Below, in pieces: positions 16,867-24,640 of a DNA stretch of 64,000 nucleotides. The notes below the pieces were generated by a model that was given only the letters and a program-made list of their open reading frames with translations, was not told the origin of the DNA and ran no database searches. Positions within the stretch are counted from its first letter, which is position 1; each line of letters starts with the position of its first letter. The stretch covers positions 124,001 to 188,000 of the forward strand of contig NZ_JAGETZ010000006.1 of assembly GCF_017571495.1 (NCBI RefSeq), in the 5' to 3' direction. The position numbers and the translations under genes are program-made. Source of the stretch: Hymenobacter negativus. Lineage in GTDB: Bacteria; Bacteroidota; Bacteroidia; Cytophagales; Hymenobacteraceae.

Positions 16867-17027
16867 TTTCGGTAGTTTCTGATTAAAAAGTGTTATTTAT
16901 CAATTGGTTGCAGGGGCGAGGTGGGCTCTATATTTACACGGCTTTCGAAATAGCTACCCATTCGATAGGTCCAGCTCAGTCCGGATTTGCCGGCTCTTGC
17001 ATTCGCTTTCAACCCCAAAATTCCCCC

Positions 17028-18146
17028 ATGTTGTTTTCGTCAAAAACCAAGTTGTCGGCCTCGGTTATGGCGGCCTCGCTGGCCCTGCTGGCCGCCTGCC
17101 AATCCACCGAAACCAAGCAGGAAACCACCGCCACCACGGCCCCGGCCGAAGCCCCCAAAGCCGATTCGGCTGGCGCCAAAAAGTACCTGTCGGAGCCCCT
17201 CATCAGCAACATCTACACCGCCGACCCGTCGGCCCACGTCTTCAACGGCAAGATTTACATCTACCCCTCGCACGACATCGAAACGGGGATGCCGGAGAAT
17301 GACAAGGGCGACCACTTCGCCATGAACGACTACCACATTCTATCGATGGACAGCGTGGGCAGTAAAGTCACCGACCACGGTGTAGCCCTTTCGGTGAAGG
17401 ACATTCCCTGGGCCGGCCGCCAGCTTTGGGCGCCCGATGCAGCTTTTAAAAGCGGTACCTACTACCTCTACTTCCCGGTGAAGGACAAGCAGGACGTATT
17501 CCGCATCGGCGTGGCTACCAGCACCTCGCCCAGCGGCCCGTTCAAAGCCGAAGCCACGCCCATTGCCGGCAGCTTTAGCATCGACCCGGCCGTGTTCCAG
17601 GATACCGATGGCAATGCCTACATGTACTTCGGCGGCCTCTGGGGTGGCCAGCTCCAGCGCTGGCAAAAAGGCACTTACGATGCCAATGCCGCCGAAAAAG
17701 AGCCTAGCACCGACGTACCCGCCCTCAGCGCCCGCATGGGCAAGCTCTCGGCCGATATGAAGCATTTCGACGGACCCGTGCAGGATGTCAAAATACTTGA
17801 CGAAGCCGGCAAACCCCTGCTGGCCAGTGACACCAAGCGTCGCTTCTTCGAGGGCGGCTGGCTGCACAAGTACAACGGCAAGTACTACTTCTCCTACTCC
17901 ACCGGCGACACCCACCTGCTAGTGTACGCCGTGGGCGACAACCCCACCGGCCCCTTCACCTACAAAGGCGTCATCATGCAGCCCGTGGAGGGCTGGACCA
18001 CGCATCACTCCATCATTGAGGTGAAAGGCAAGTGGTACATCTTCTACCACGACACCCAGCTCTCCGGCAAAACCTGGCTGCGCAACATCAAAGTGACCGA
18101 GCTAAAGCGCAAAGCCGATGGTAGCATCGAGACGATAGTCCCGTAA
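17028..18146 (+). CDS. glycoside hydrolase family 43 lipoprotein
   Basis: A 372-residue lipoprotein: the start ATG 17028 gives a signal sequence with lipobox LALLAAC, while the longer in-frame extension to 16890 has no such logic. The five-bladed propeller enzyme of family GH43 is recognised from TADPSAHVFNGKIYIYPSHD (catalytic base Asp), SIDPAVFQDTDGNAYMYFGG (pKa-modulating Asp) and RFFEGGWLHKYNGKYYFSYS (general acid Glu). GH43 members remove arabinose or xylose from plant polysaccharides; the exact bond cannot be assigned. It is a lone gene, not part of a SusCD-type locus in this window. Confidence 0.92.
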   Translation: MLFSSKTKLSASVMAASLALLAACQSTETKQETTATTAPAEAPKADSAGAKKYLSEPLISNIYTADPSAHVFNGKIYIYPSHDIETGMPENDKGDHFAMNDYHILSMDSVGSKVTDHGVALSVKDIPWAGRQLWAPDAAFKSGTYYLYFPVKDKQDVFRIGVATSTSPSGPFKAEATPIAGSFSIDPAVFQDTDGNAYMYFGGLWGGQLQRWQKGTYDANAAEKEPSTDVPALSARMGKLSADMKHFDGPVQDVKILDEAGKPLLASDTKRRFFEGGWLHKYNGKYYFSYSTGDTHLLVYAVGDNPTGPFTYKGVIMQPVEGWTTHHSIIEVKGKWYIFYHDTQLSGKTWLRNIKVTELKRKADGSIETIVP

Positions 18147-18321
18147 ACCTCACAAGTCGCCTACGGGGCCGGTTCCTCTCTAAAAGAGAGGGTGAGCCTG
18201 ACAATTGGATTGAAAGCCTCGGCTCAATTTTGAACCGAGGCTTTTTTTCATAGACGGAACATGCCACGTCCACGCCGCTGTGGCTTCCCTCTCTTTTGGA
18301 GAGGGGCCGGGGGTGAGGTTT
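18147..18321. repeat. long inverted repeat with CCTCTC/GAGAGG arms
   Basis: A left arm (18148-18192: CCTCAC, GGGGCCGGTTCCTCTC, AAAAGAGAGGG) pairs imperfectly with a right arm at 18287-18320 (CCCTCTCTTTTGGAGAGG, GGCCGGGGGTGAGG). A terminator sits inside. Words of this kind, read as PHPRPLSKREG in one frame, are known to me from many unrelated genomes as spurious coding sequence. Confidence 0.7.
18213..18248 (+). terminator. rho-independent terminator after GH43 gene
   Basis: AAAGCCTCGG pairs with CCGAGGCTTT around a 12-nt loop, followed by TTTT. It is 66 bp after the GH43 stop. Confidence 0.8.
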
Positions 18322-18378
18322 CACGAGCGAACAATACTTCCCGAAACTTTCCGCCGGCCTCATTGCTTTAAGCATGCG

Positions 18379-18386
18379 TATTTTTG
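18379..18386 (+). promoter_or_regulatory. -7 element of the bacilliredoxin gene
   Basis: TATTTTTG fits TAnnTTTG exactly and lies 44 bp upstream of the ATG at 18431. No good -33 TTTG is seen at the usual distance. Confidence 0.5.
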
Positions 18387-18430
18387 CATCTTCATGCGGC
18401 CGCGCCGCTTTTTTATAACTCATTACGACA

Positions 18431-18853
18431 ATGGCAGTTTATCCCGAATACATGGTAGCGCCCATCCGCCAGGACCTTACCGAAGTGGGCTTCGAGCAAC
18501 TCATGACCCCCGACGAAGTAGAGTCGGCTCTCGCCTCCAACGAAGGCACCGTGCTGGTGGCCGTGAACTCGGTGTGCGGTTGCGCCGCCGCCAAGGCCCG
18601 TCCGGCCCTGAAAATGGCCCTCGCCAGCGCCGACAAAAAGCCCGGCAAACTGGTAACCGTTTTCGCCGGCATGGAAACCGACGCCGTGGCCAAGATGCGC
18701 GAGCACCTGCTTCCGTATCCTCCCTCGTCCCCTTGCATCGCCCTGTTCAAAGACGGCGAGCTGGTGCACATGATTGAGCGCTACCACATCGAAGGTTCCG
18801 ACGCCATGCGCATCGTGAACAACCTGCAGGGCGCGTTCGAAGAGTACTGCTAA
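18431..18853 (+). CDS. BrxA/BrxB family bacilliredoxin
   Basis: A 140-residue thioredoxin-fold protein of the YphP/YqiW family. The redox motif is Cys49-Gly50-Cys51 in NSVCGCAAAKARPAL, the characteristic CGC of bacilliredoxins. In Firmicutes these remove bacillithiol from mixed disulfides; in Bacteroidota the partner thiol is likely similar but not shown here. The gene is followed by its own terminator, so it is separate from the heme locus that begins 178 bp downstream. Confidence 0.93.
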   Translation: MAVYPEYMVAPIRQDLTEVGFEQLMTPDEVESALASNEGTVLVAVNSVCGCAAAKARPALKMALASADKKPGKLVTVFAGMETDAVAKMREHLLPYPPSSPCIALFKDGELVHMIERYHIEGSDAMRIVNNLQGAFEEYC

Positions 18854-18892
18854 TCACCAGTTCAGCACCTATAGCTGAGAATTACCAAGCTG

Positions 18893-18926
18893 AAAAAGCC
18901 GCTTCCATTGCAGGAGCGGCTTTTTT
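18893..18926 (+). terminator. terminator after the bacilliredoxin gene
   Basis: AAAAAGCCGCT pairs with AGCGGCTTTTTT around a short loop, 39 bp after the stop. It insulates the heme promoter from upstream transcription. Confidence 0.85.
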
Positions 18927-18938
18927 ATGGCCTAAAAA

Positions 18939-18963
18939 ATTATTTAGAATTATTCTAAATAAT
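18939..18963. promoter_or_regulatory. Fur-type operator 1 of the heme locus
   Basis: A 25-bp perfect palindrome (odd centre) with core TTTAGAATTATTCTAAA. It abuts the -33 TTG (18965-18967). Its form resembles Fur/PerR boxes, and the genes downstream are for heme iron, so iron-dependent repression is the natural inference. Confidence 0.75.
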
Positions 18964-18964
18964 A

Positions 18965-18996
18965 TTGCGTGAGTAAATCATCCGCGAATACCTTTG
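18965..18996 (+). promoter_or_regulatory. heme locus promoter (-33 TTG, -7 TACCTTTG)
   Basis: TTG at 18965-18967 and TACCTTTG at 18989-18996 are separated by 21 bp, matching the sigma-70-type promoter of Bacteroidota. Transcription should start near 19003, inside operator 2, and the ATG is at 19031. Confidence 0.75.
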
Positions 18997-19002
18997 CCAC
19001 TG

Positions 19003-19019
19003 TTTAGAATAATTCTAAA
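19003..19019. promoter_or_regulatory. Fur-type operator 2 of the heme locus
   Basis: TTTAGAATAATTCTAAA is a perfect 17-bp palindrome and is the same core as operator 1 apart from the central base. It covers the expected transcription start. Confidence 0.75.
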
Positions 19020-19030
19020 TAAGCAAGCTC

Positions 19031-21154
19031 ATGGCCTTCGCTCGTTTCTTCTGCATCTCGTCGCTGGCTGGGCTGGTGCTGCCGGCCTTGGCCCAGCAGC
19101 CCACCGACACCCTGCGGCGTCAGAAGTTGAGCGAAGTAGTGGTGACGGCCACGCGCACCGAGCGTAGCATTGCCGAAGTGCCCATCCCGGTGACGGTGGT
19201 GGGGGCGAAGCAAATCAAGGCCATGGGCTCGGTGCGGCTGAACGACGTGCTGGGCGAGCAAACTGGCCTGAGCATCGTGGCCGACCACGGCCGCGGCGTG
19301 CAAATGCAGGGCCTAAACCCCGAGTACACCCTGATACTGGTGGACGGCGAGCCGCTGATTGGCCGCACGGCGGGCACGCTGGAGCTGTCGCGGGTGGCCG
19401 TGGGCAATATCCAGCGGGTGGAAGTGGTGAAGGGCCCGGCCTCGGCTTTGTGGGGCTCGGAGGCGCTGGCCGGCGTGGTCAACATCATCACCCAAAAGCC
19501 CCAGGACGGCACCAGCGGCACCCTGCGCCTGCGCTACGGCAGCAACCGCACGGCCGACCTCAGCGCCAGCTTCAACACGCAGGGCGAGCGGCTGGGCCTG
19601 ACTGCCTTCGTGGACCGCTACAGTTCGACTGGCTACACGCTGCTGCCGGAAAGCGGCACCGCTACCGTGCCACCCTTCTCAAACTACACGGCCCAAAGCC
19701 GGCTGACTTACAAGCTGGGCGAGCGTACCAAACTGAGCGTATCAGGCCGCTATTTCAGCGAAAGCCAGGCCAGCACCTACCCGGTGGCATCCGGCACCGG
19801 CACCGCCGATGTGCGCTACGAGAGCCGCCAGCAGGATTACAGCTTCAACCCGGTGCTGACGCACGGCACGGCCAACGGGCGGCTGTTTGCTACGGCTCGC
19901 TTCTACGTGGCTGGCTACCGCACCCGCGAGAATTACACCTATGTGGCCGATGGCGCACCCTACGACAATACCTATTTCAACCAGACGTTTCTGCGGCCCG
20001 AAGTGCAGCTGGACTGGCGGCTGGGTACCCGGCACACCCTGACCGGTGGTGCGGGCTACATCAATGAAAGTGTGGAGGCTACGCGCTACGATGCGGCCCG
20101 GCACATGCAGTCGTACTATGGCTTCGTGCAGGACGACTGGACGCCGCTGCCGGGCCTGAATATCGTGGCCGGGGCGCGCTACGATGGGCACAACCAATAC
20201 CAGGGGCAACTGAGCCCGAAGGTATCGGCGCGCTACCAGGTGCGGCCCTGGCTGGCGGTGCGCGGCTCGGCGGGGAGGGGCTACCGGGCGCCAGATTTCC
20301 GCCAGCTCTACCTCAATTTCTCCAATCCGGTGGTGGGCTACAGCGTGTTTGGCACCCACGAGGTGCGCGAGCGGCTGGCGGCACTGGCGGCAGCGGGCCA
20401 GCTTTCACTGGACCCCGCCACCGGCCAGCCGCTTATCAACACCACGCTGCTGGACCGGGCCAGCAGCCTGCGGCCCGAAAGCTCGGTGGCCTACAACGCC
20501 GGCTTGCAGCTCGACCCCACCGAGAAGCTGAGCATCACGGCCAGCTACTTCCGCAACACCCTGCGCGACCTGATTGACACCACGCCCATCGCCCAGAAAA
20601 CCAACGGTCAGTCGGTATTCACCTATTACAACGTGAGCCAGGCCTACACCCAGGGCGTGGAAGCCGAGGTCGGCTACCAGCTCCTGCGCGGCCTGCGCCT
20701 GAGCGGCGGCTACCAATTCCTGCTGGCCAAAGACCAGACCGTGGAAGCCCAGCTAGCCGCCGGCAGCATCTACCGCCGCGACCCGGCCACGCTGATGACC
20801 GAGCGCGTGAAGGCGGCCGACTACGGCGGTCTCTTCAACCGCTCGAAGCACTCGGGCAATGTGAAGCTCTTCTATGAAAGTCCGGCAAAAGGCCTCACAG
20901 CCAGCCTGCGCGGCATCTACCGCGGGCGCTACGGCTTTCAGGATGTGAACGGCAACGCCATTCTGGACACCGACGCTGAGTATGTGCGCGGCTACACCCT
21001 CTGGAACGTGGCCGCCAGCAAAACCTGGCAGCAGCGCTACACCCTGCAGGCCGGCATCGACAACGTGCTGGGCTACACCGACGCGGCCTACATCAGCACG
21101 CTGCCCGGCCGCCTCTTCTACGCCAGCGTGGAGCTACGCCTGGCCAAGAAATAA
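19031..21154 (+). CDS. hmuR: TonB-dependent heme receptor
   Basis: A 707-residue outer-membrane receptor. The signal peptide ends at VLPALAQQ. The plug domain follows (VVVTATRTERSIAEVPIPV, with QMQGLNPEYTLILVDGEPL and VEVVKGPASALWGSEALAGV), then a 22-strand barrel ending in LFYASVELRLAKK. Near residue 418 it has YRAPDFRQLYLNF followed by NPVVGY, reminiscent of the FRAP and NPDL motifs of heme receptors. It lacks the N-terminal carboxypeptidase-like domain common in SusC proteins. As the first gene after two Fur-type operators and upstream of HmuY/T/U/V/S homologues, heme is the best-supported substrate. Confidence 0.9.
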   Translation: MAFARFFCISSLAGLVLPALAQQPTDTLRRQKLSEVVVTATRTERSIAEVPIPVTVVGAKQIKAMGSVRLNDVLGEQTGLSIVADHGRGVQMQGLNPEYTLILVDGEPLIGRTAGTLELSRVAVGNIQRVEVVKGPASALWGSEALAGVVNIITQKPQDGTSGTLRLRYGSNRTADLSASFNTQGERLGLTAFVDRYSSTGYTLLPESGTATVPPFSNYTAQSRLTYKLGERTKLSVSGRYFSESQASTYPVASGTGTADVRYESRQQDYSFNPVLTHGTANGRLFATARFYVAGYRTRENYTYVADGAPYDNTYFNQTFLRPEVQLDWRLGTRHTLTGGAGYINESVEATRYDAARHMQSYYGFVQDDWTPLPGLNIVAGARYDGHNQYQGQLSPKVSARYQVRPWLAVRGSAGRGYRAPDFRQLYLNFSNPVVGYSVFGTHEVRERLAALAAAGQLSLDPATGQPLINTTLLDRASSLRPESSVAYNAGLQLDPTEKLSITASYFRNTLRDLIDTTPIAQKTNGQSVFTYYNVSQAYTQGVEAEVGYQLLRGLRLSGGYQFLLAKDQTVEAQLAAGSIYRRDPATLMTERVKAADYGGLFNRSKHSGNVKLFYESPAKGLTASLRGIYRGRYGFQDVNGNAILDTDAEYVRGYTLWNVAASKTWQQRYTLQAGIDNVLGYTDAAYISTLPGRLFYASVELRLAKK

Positions 21155-21212
21155 CCAGTCTTTTCTACAAATAAAATTCAACCAACACCCTCCCTTTTAC
21201 TTAGTTACCCTT

Positions 21213-21836
21213 ATGAAAACGGCCACCTCTTTTGCCCTGTTAGCCCTCACTATCGGCTTCAGCTCTTGCTCCGATGATAAAGAAGAAACCTTAATAAAGC
21301 CGTCTCTGGAAGCCACCACTGTGAGCAACCTGGCCGCCGGCGTAACCACCACCAACGGCGGTGGCGGCCAGCCTACTTCGGCTACCAAGTACACGTTCTA
21401 CAGCCTCGCCAACAACGCCCAGGTAGCTACCGCCGACTCCAACACCACTAAGTGGGATGTAGGCTTCAAAGGCACGACACTCATCATCAACGGCGGCAAC
21501 AGCGGCCCCGGCCAGGGCGGAGCCTTGGTGCAGACGGGTCTGTTCACGGACATCGCATCGGCTCCTGAAACGGGCTATGCGGTAGATGCCGCCGCGGGCA
21601 AAGCCATTCCGACTGGTTCGGGCAACGGCTGGTACAATTACGACGGCGCTACCAACATCGTGACGCCCATCGCGGGCAAGGTCATCTTGGTGCGCACAGC
21701 CACGGGTAAATACGCCAAGCTGGAAATCGTGAGCTACTACCAAAATGCGCCTGCCACCCCCACAGCTACCAGCGTGAGCCGCTACTACACTTTCCGCTAC
21801 CTGTACCAGCCGGACGGCTCGCGCAATCTGAAGTAA
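21213..21836 (+). CDS. hmuY: HmuY family heme-binding lipoprotein
   Basis: A 207-residue lipoprotein: MKTATSFALLALTIGFSSC gives a lipobox (GFSSC, Cys19). Family phrases are KYTFYSLANNAQV, TTKWDVGFKGTTLIINGG, GKVILVRTATGKYAKLEIVSYY and YYTFRYLYQ, as in HmuY, the surface heme-capturing protein of Porphyromonas gingivalis. ATG 21213 is chosen; the frame is open to 20982, but that part overlaps the receptor gene. The mature protein contains no His and no Met, the residues that coordinate heme in characterised members, so its ligand chemistry must differ or it may bind something else. It lies 58 bp after the receptor gene. Confidence 0.88.
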   Translation: MKTATSFALLALTIGFSSCSDDKEETLIKPSLEATTVSNLAAGVTTTNGGGGQPTSATKYTFYSLANNAQVATADSNTTKWDVGFKGTTLIINGGNSGPGQGGALVQTGLFTDIASAPETGYAVDAAAGKAIPTGSGNGWYNYDGATNIVTPIAGKVILVRTATGKYAKLEIVSYYQNAPATPTATSVSRYYTFRYLYQPDGSRNLK

Positions 21837-21854
21837 ACCAAGCGCCGCCGACAG

Positions 21855-21964
21855 GCCGTCATGCCGAGCGGAGCCGAGGCATCTCGCGTGCTCCAGTAAA
21901 TACTGTTTCGGCGAGCGAATTACTACCACAAGCGAGATGCCTTGGCTCCACTCATCGTGACGGC
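21855..21964. repeat. inverted repeat between hmuY and hmuT (GTCATGCC family)
   Basis: 33-bp arms at 21855-21887 and 21932-21964 match at 28 positions. The left arm reads GTCATGCCGAGCGGAGCCGA and continues GGCATCTCGC. It occupies most of the 177-bp gap between two cistrons of the heme locus. Confidence 0.85.
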
Positions 21965-22013
21965 TTGCCAAGTTTTACCGGCCTGATTAATACCCCCTTT
22001 GTCTTTCTGAGTT

Positions 22014-22847
22014 ATGAAAAATCCCTTGTTAAAATTCTGCCTGCTATTGCTCGGCGCGTTGCTGAGCATGGGCCTGGCATCGGCTGCACCCGCGCCGCGC
22101 ATTGTGTCGTTGAGCGGTACCACCAGCGAAATCATCTGTGCGCTGGGCAGGCAGGCCCAATTGGTGGGTGTGGACGTAACCAGCACCTATCCCGATGCGC
22201 TGGAAAAGCTGCCCAAAGTGGGCCACTCACGTAACATCTCGGCCGAAGGCGTGCTGGCGCTGACGCCTACGCTGGTCATTGGTACCACTGAGTCGCTGAA
22301 GCCGGAAGTAGCGGCGCAGCTGAAATTGGCTGGCGTAACGGTGCAACTGTTCAAGCAAGACTACTCGGTGGCCGGCACCAAGCAACTGGTGAAAGAAGTG
22401 GCCGCCGCTTTCGGTGCCTCAGCCCAGGTACCGGCGGTGCTCAAGAAGCTTGACGCCGATTTAGCCCAAGCCAAAAAGCCAGCCAAAGCGCCGAAAGTCC
22501 TCTTTATCTACGCCCGGGGCACGGGCACGATGATGGTGGCCGGCACCGGCACCCAGGCCGCGAAAGTTATTCAGCTAGCCGGGGGCCAAAATGCCGTCAC
22601 CGATTTCGCCGATTTCAAGCCCCTCACCGCCGAAGCCCTGGTGGCCGCCAATCCCGACGTGCTCCTGCTCTTCGATAGCGGCCTGGCTAGCCTGGGTGGC
22701 GTGGCCGGCCTCCAGAAAATCCCCGGCATCGCCCAAACTACCGCCGGCAAAACCGGCCGTGTAGTGGAAATGGACGGCCAGCTGCTCACTGGTTTCGGCC
22801 CGCGCCTGGGCCTGGCCGTGACGGAACTGGGCCAGAAGCTGAAGTAG
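22014..22847 (+). CDS. hmuT: heme ABC transporter substrate-binding protein
   Basis: A 277-residue periplasmic binding protein of the type III (BtuF/HmuT) fold. The signal peptide ends at GLASAAP. Family phrases are RIVSLSGTTSEIICALG, VGVDVTSTYPDALEKLPKVG, EGVLALTPTLVIGT and a C-terminal LLTGFGPRLGLAVTELGQKL. It should collect heme in the periplasm and pass it to HmuU. It is shorter than many metal-binding paralogues but complete. An inverted repeat lies on each side. Confidence 0.92.
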   Translation: MKNPLLKFCLLLLGALLSMGLASAAPAPRIVSLSGTTSEIICALGRQAQLVGVDVTSTYPDALEKLPKVGHSRNISAEGVLALTPTLVIGTTESLKPEVAAQLKLAGVTVQLFKQDYSVAGTKQLVKEVAAAFGASAQVPAVLKKLDADLAQAKKPAKAPKVLFIYARGTGTMMVAGTGTQAAKVIQLAGGQNAVTDFADFKPLTAEALVAANPDVLLLFDSGLASLGGVAGLQKIPGIAQTTAGKTGRVVEMDGQLLTGFGPRLGLAVTELGQKLK

Positions 22848-22850
22848 GGA

Positions 22851-22995
22851 GATGGCGCGGGGCTGAGCCCCGTGACCCCCTATTAGCGAGCCGCTGGTTC
22901 GCAACGCCAGGACAATCACGCCAGGGTAATAATGCTCAAAGAATGCAGGCCGGAGGCCTGCTAATAATTGGCACGGGGCTCAGCCCCGCGCCATC
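22851..22995. repeat. 24-bp inverted repeat between hmuT and hmuU
   Basis: Arms 22851-22874 and 22972-22995 are exact reverse complements and themselves hold the small palindrome CGGGGCTGAGCCCCG. Inside are two further hairpins, GCGAGCCGCTGGTTCGC (from 22886) and GCAGGCCGGAGGCCTGC (22945-22961), so the whole element can fold as a multi-branched cruciform. Confidence 0.9.
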
Positions 22996-23013
22996 CTATA
23001 TCTAAATCAGGAA

Positions 23014-24135
23014 ATGCCCGCTACCATCACTCAACCTATTATCACTCCAGTAGCCCTGCCGCTGCCCAAGCCCACGCGCCGGCCGCAACTGGTGCTGTTG
23101 GCATTAGCGGTGGGGCTGGTAGCGGCCGTGCTACTGGGGGTGGGGGTAGGCGCGGTGAGCATTCCGGCGCCGGCGGTTCTGAGCATTTTGTTCAGCAAAA
23201 TTGGCTTGAGCACGGGGTTGATGTTTGAGCCGCAGCAGGAGGGCGTATTGCTGGCTATTCGGCTGCCGCGGGTGGTGCTGGGGCTACTGGTGGGGGCGGC
23301 ATTGGGCCTGTCGGGCGCGGCCATGCAGGGGCTGTTCCGCAACCCATTGGCCGACCCTTCGCTCCTCGGGATTTCCTCGGGGGCGTCGCTAGCGGCGGTG
23401 GCCACCATTGTGCTGGAAGTGAAAATTCTGGCTGCTTTTCCAGGGCTGGCTGGGGCGGCGGGAACGCTGGGCCCCTACGTGTTGCCGCTGGCGGCTTTCG
23501 TGGGAGCCAGCCTCACCACGCTGTTTGTGTATCGGGTGTCGCGGGTAGGCGGACGGGTGGCGGTGGCAACGATGCTGTTGGTCGGAGTGGCCACCAATGG
23601 CTTGTCGGGCGCTTTCACCGGCCTGTTCACCTACGCCGCTACCGATGAGCAGCTGCGCAGCATCACCTTCTGGGGGCTGGGCAGCCTGGGCGGGGCTTCG
23701 TGGGCGACGGTGGGCACGCTGCTGCCGTTTCTGGCGGTGCCGCTGCTGTGGCTGCCGCGCCTGGGCAAGCCGCTCAACTTGCTGGCTCTCGGCGAAGACC
23801 AGGCGGCCCACCTGGGTTTGCCAGTAGCCAAGCTGAAGTGGCAGCTCGTGACGCTGGCCACATTGGCCGTGGGCGCTTCGGTGGCCATGGTAGGCACCAT
23901 TGGCTTCCTCGGGTTTCTGGTGCCGCATCTGTTGCGCACCATCGGCGGGCCCGACCACCGGTTTGTGCTGCCAGCCGCCGCGCTGGGCGGCGCCCTGATA
24001 CTGGTGCTGGCCGATACGCTTTCGCGCACCGTGGTGGCGCCAGCCGAACTGCCCATCGGCATCCTCACCGCGCTGCTGGGCGCGCCGGTGTTTCTCTGGA
24101 TGGTGCTGCGCGAGCAGCGCAAACTGAGCCGCTGA
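23014..24135 (+). CDS. hmuU: heme ABC transporter permease (FecCD family)
   Basis: A 373-residue inner-membrane permease with about ten hydrophobic segments. The N-terminal tail (residues 1-25) is proline-rich, and the first helix starts at LVLLALAVGLVAAVLLGVG. Typical FecCD phrases are IRLPRVVLGLLVGAALGLSG, QGLFRNPLADPSLLGISSGA, GFLGFLVPHLLRTIGGPDHR and ELPIGILTALLGAPVFLWM. It forms the channel for heme with HmuV. The ATPase gene is separated from it by a small VOC gene. Confidence 0.94.
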   Translation: MPATITQPIITPVALPLPKPTRRPQLVLLALAVGLVAAVLLGVGVGAVSIPAPAVLSILFSKIGLSTGLMFEPQQEGVLLAIRLPRVVLGLLVGAALGLSGAAMQGLFRNPLADPSLLGISSGASLAAVATIVLEVKILAAFPGLAGAAGTLGPYVLPLAAFVGASLTTLFVYRVSRVGGRVAVATMLLVGVATNGLSGAFTGLFTYAATDEQLRSITFWGLGSLGGASWATVGTLLPFLAVPLLWLPRLGKPLNLLALGEDQAAHLGLPVAKLKWQLVTLATLAVGASVAMVGTIGFLGFLVPHLLRTIGGPDHRFVLPAAALGGALILVLADTLSRTVVAPAELPIGILTALLGAPVFLWMVLREQRKLSR

Positions 24136-24183
24136 ACCACTACTATTTCTCAATCCCGCTGATTTTTCTGCTGACAGATTCTA

Positions 24184-24591
24184 ATGCTTCCGCCTTCCAT
24201 CATCGCCATTGTTCCGCAGCTACCCAGCACTTGCCTGGAAGCCACTAGTCGGTTTTACCGGCAGAAGCTGGGTTTTCGGGAGGTGGGGCGATACCCCGAC
24301 TTGCTGATTTTGAAACTGCAGGAACAGGAGCTGCAATTCTGGCGCACAACCGACGCGACTTTGGCCGAGACATCTGCCTGTTATGTGCGAGTGCGGGACA
24401 TTACGGCCCTTTACAAAGCCTACACAGCTGTGCCAGACCTGCTCCGGCCCGAACACGCACTGACAGTACGAGCCTGGGGCATGAACGAATTCTACGTGCT
24501 GGACCCCGATGGTAACCTGCTAAAATTTGGCGAGCCCGTGGCATGGGAACCCGATGCGGGTCCGCTACCGGAGATGCCGGCTTTCACTTGA
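24184..24591 (+). CDS. VOC family (glyoxalase/bleomycin-resistance-like) protein
   Basis: A 135-residue single-subunit VOC protein of the bleomycin-resistance type. Visible family features are TSRFYRQKLGFREVGRYPD at the N-terminus, QFWRTTD in the middle and NEFYVLDPDGNLLKFGEP at the end. Such proteins either bind a ligand or, with metal, catalyse reactions on vicinal oxygen; which applies is unknown. Its place between hmuU and hmuV, in the same direction with gaps of 48 and 49 bp, suggests cotranscription with the heme genes. Confidence 0.88.
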   Translation: MLPPSIIAIVPQLPSTCLEATSRFYRQKLGFREVGRYPDLLILKLQEQELQFWRTTDATLAETSACYVRVRDITALYKAYTAVPDLLRPEHALTVRAWGMNEFYVLDPDGNLLKFGEPVAWEPDAGPLPEMPAFT

Positions 24592-24640
24592 GTACGCGGC
24601 TGGTCCTGCTAAGCGCGCTATTGTTAAGTATTCCCCACCC

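Noticed and set aside
18088..18423. 111-codon minus-strand frame containing PHPRPLSKREG
   Set aside because: This peptide is a known kind of false translation of a dispersed intergenic repeat and overlaps the terminator and GH43 end.
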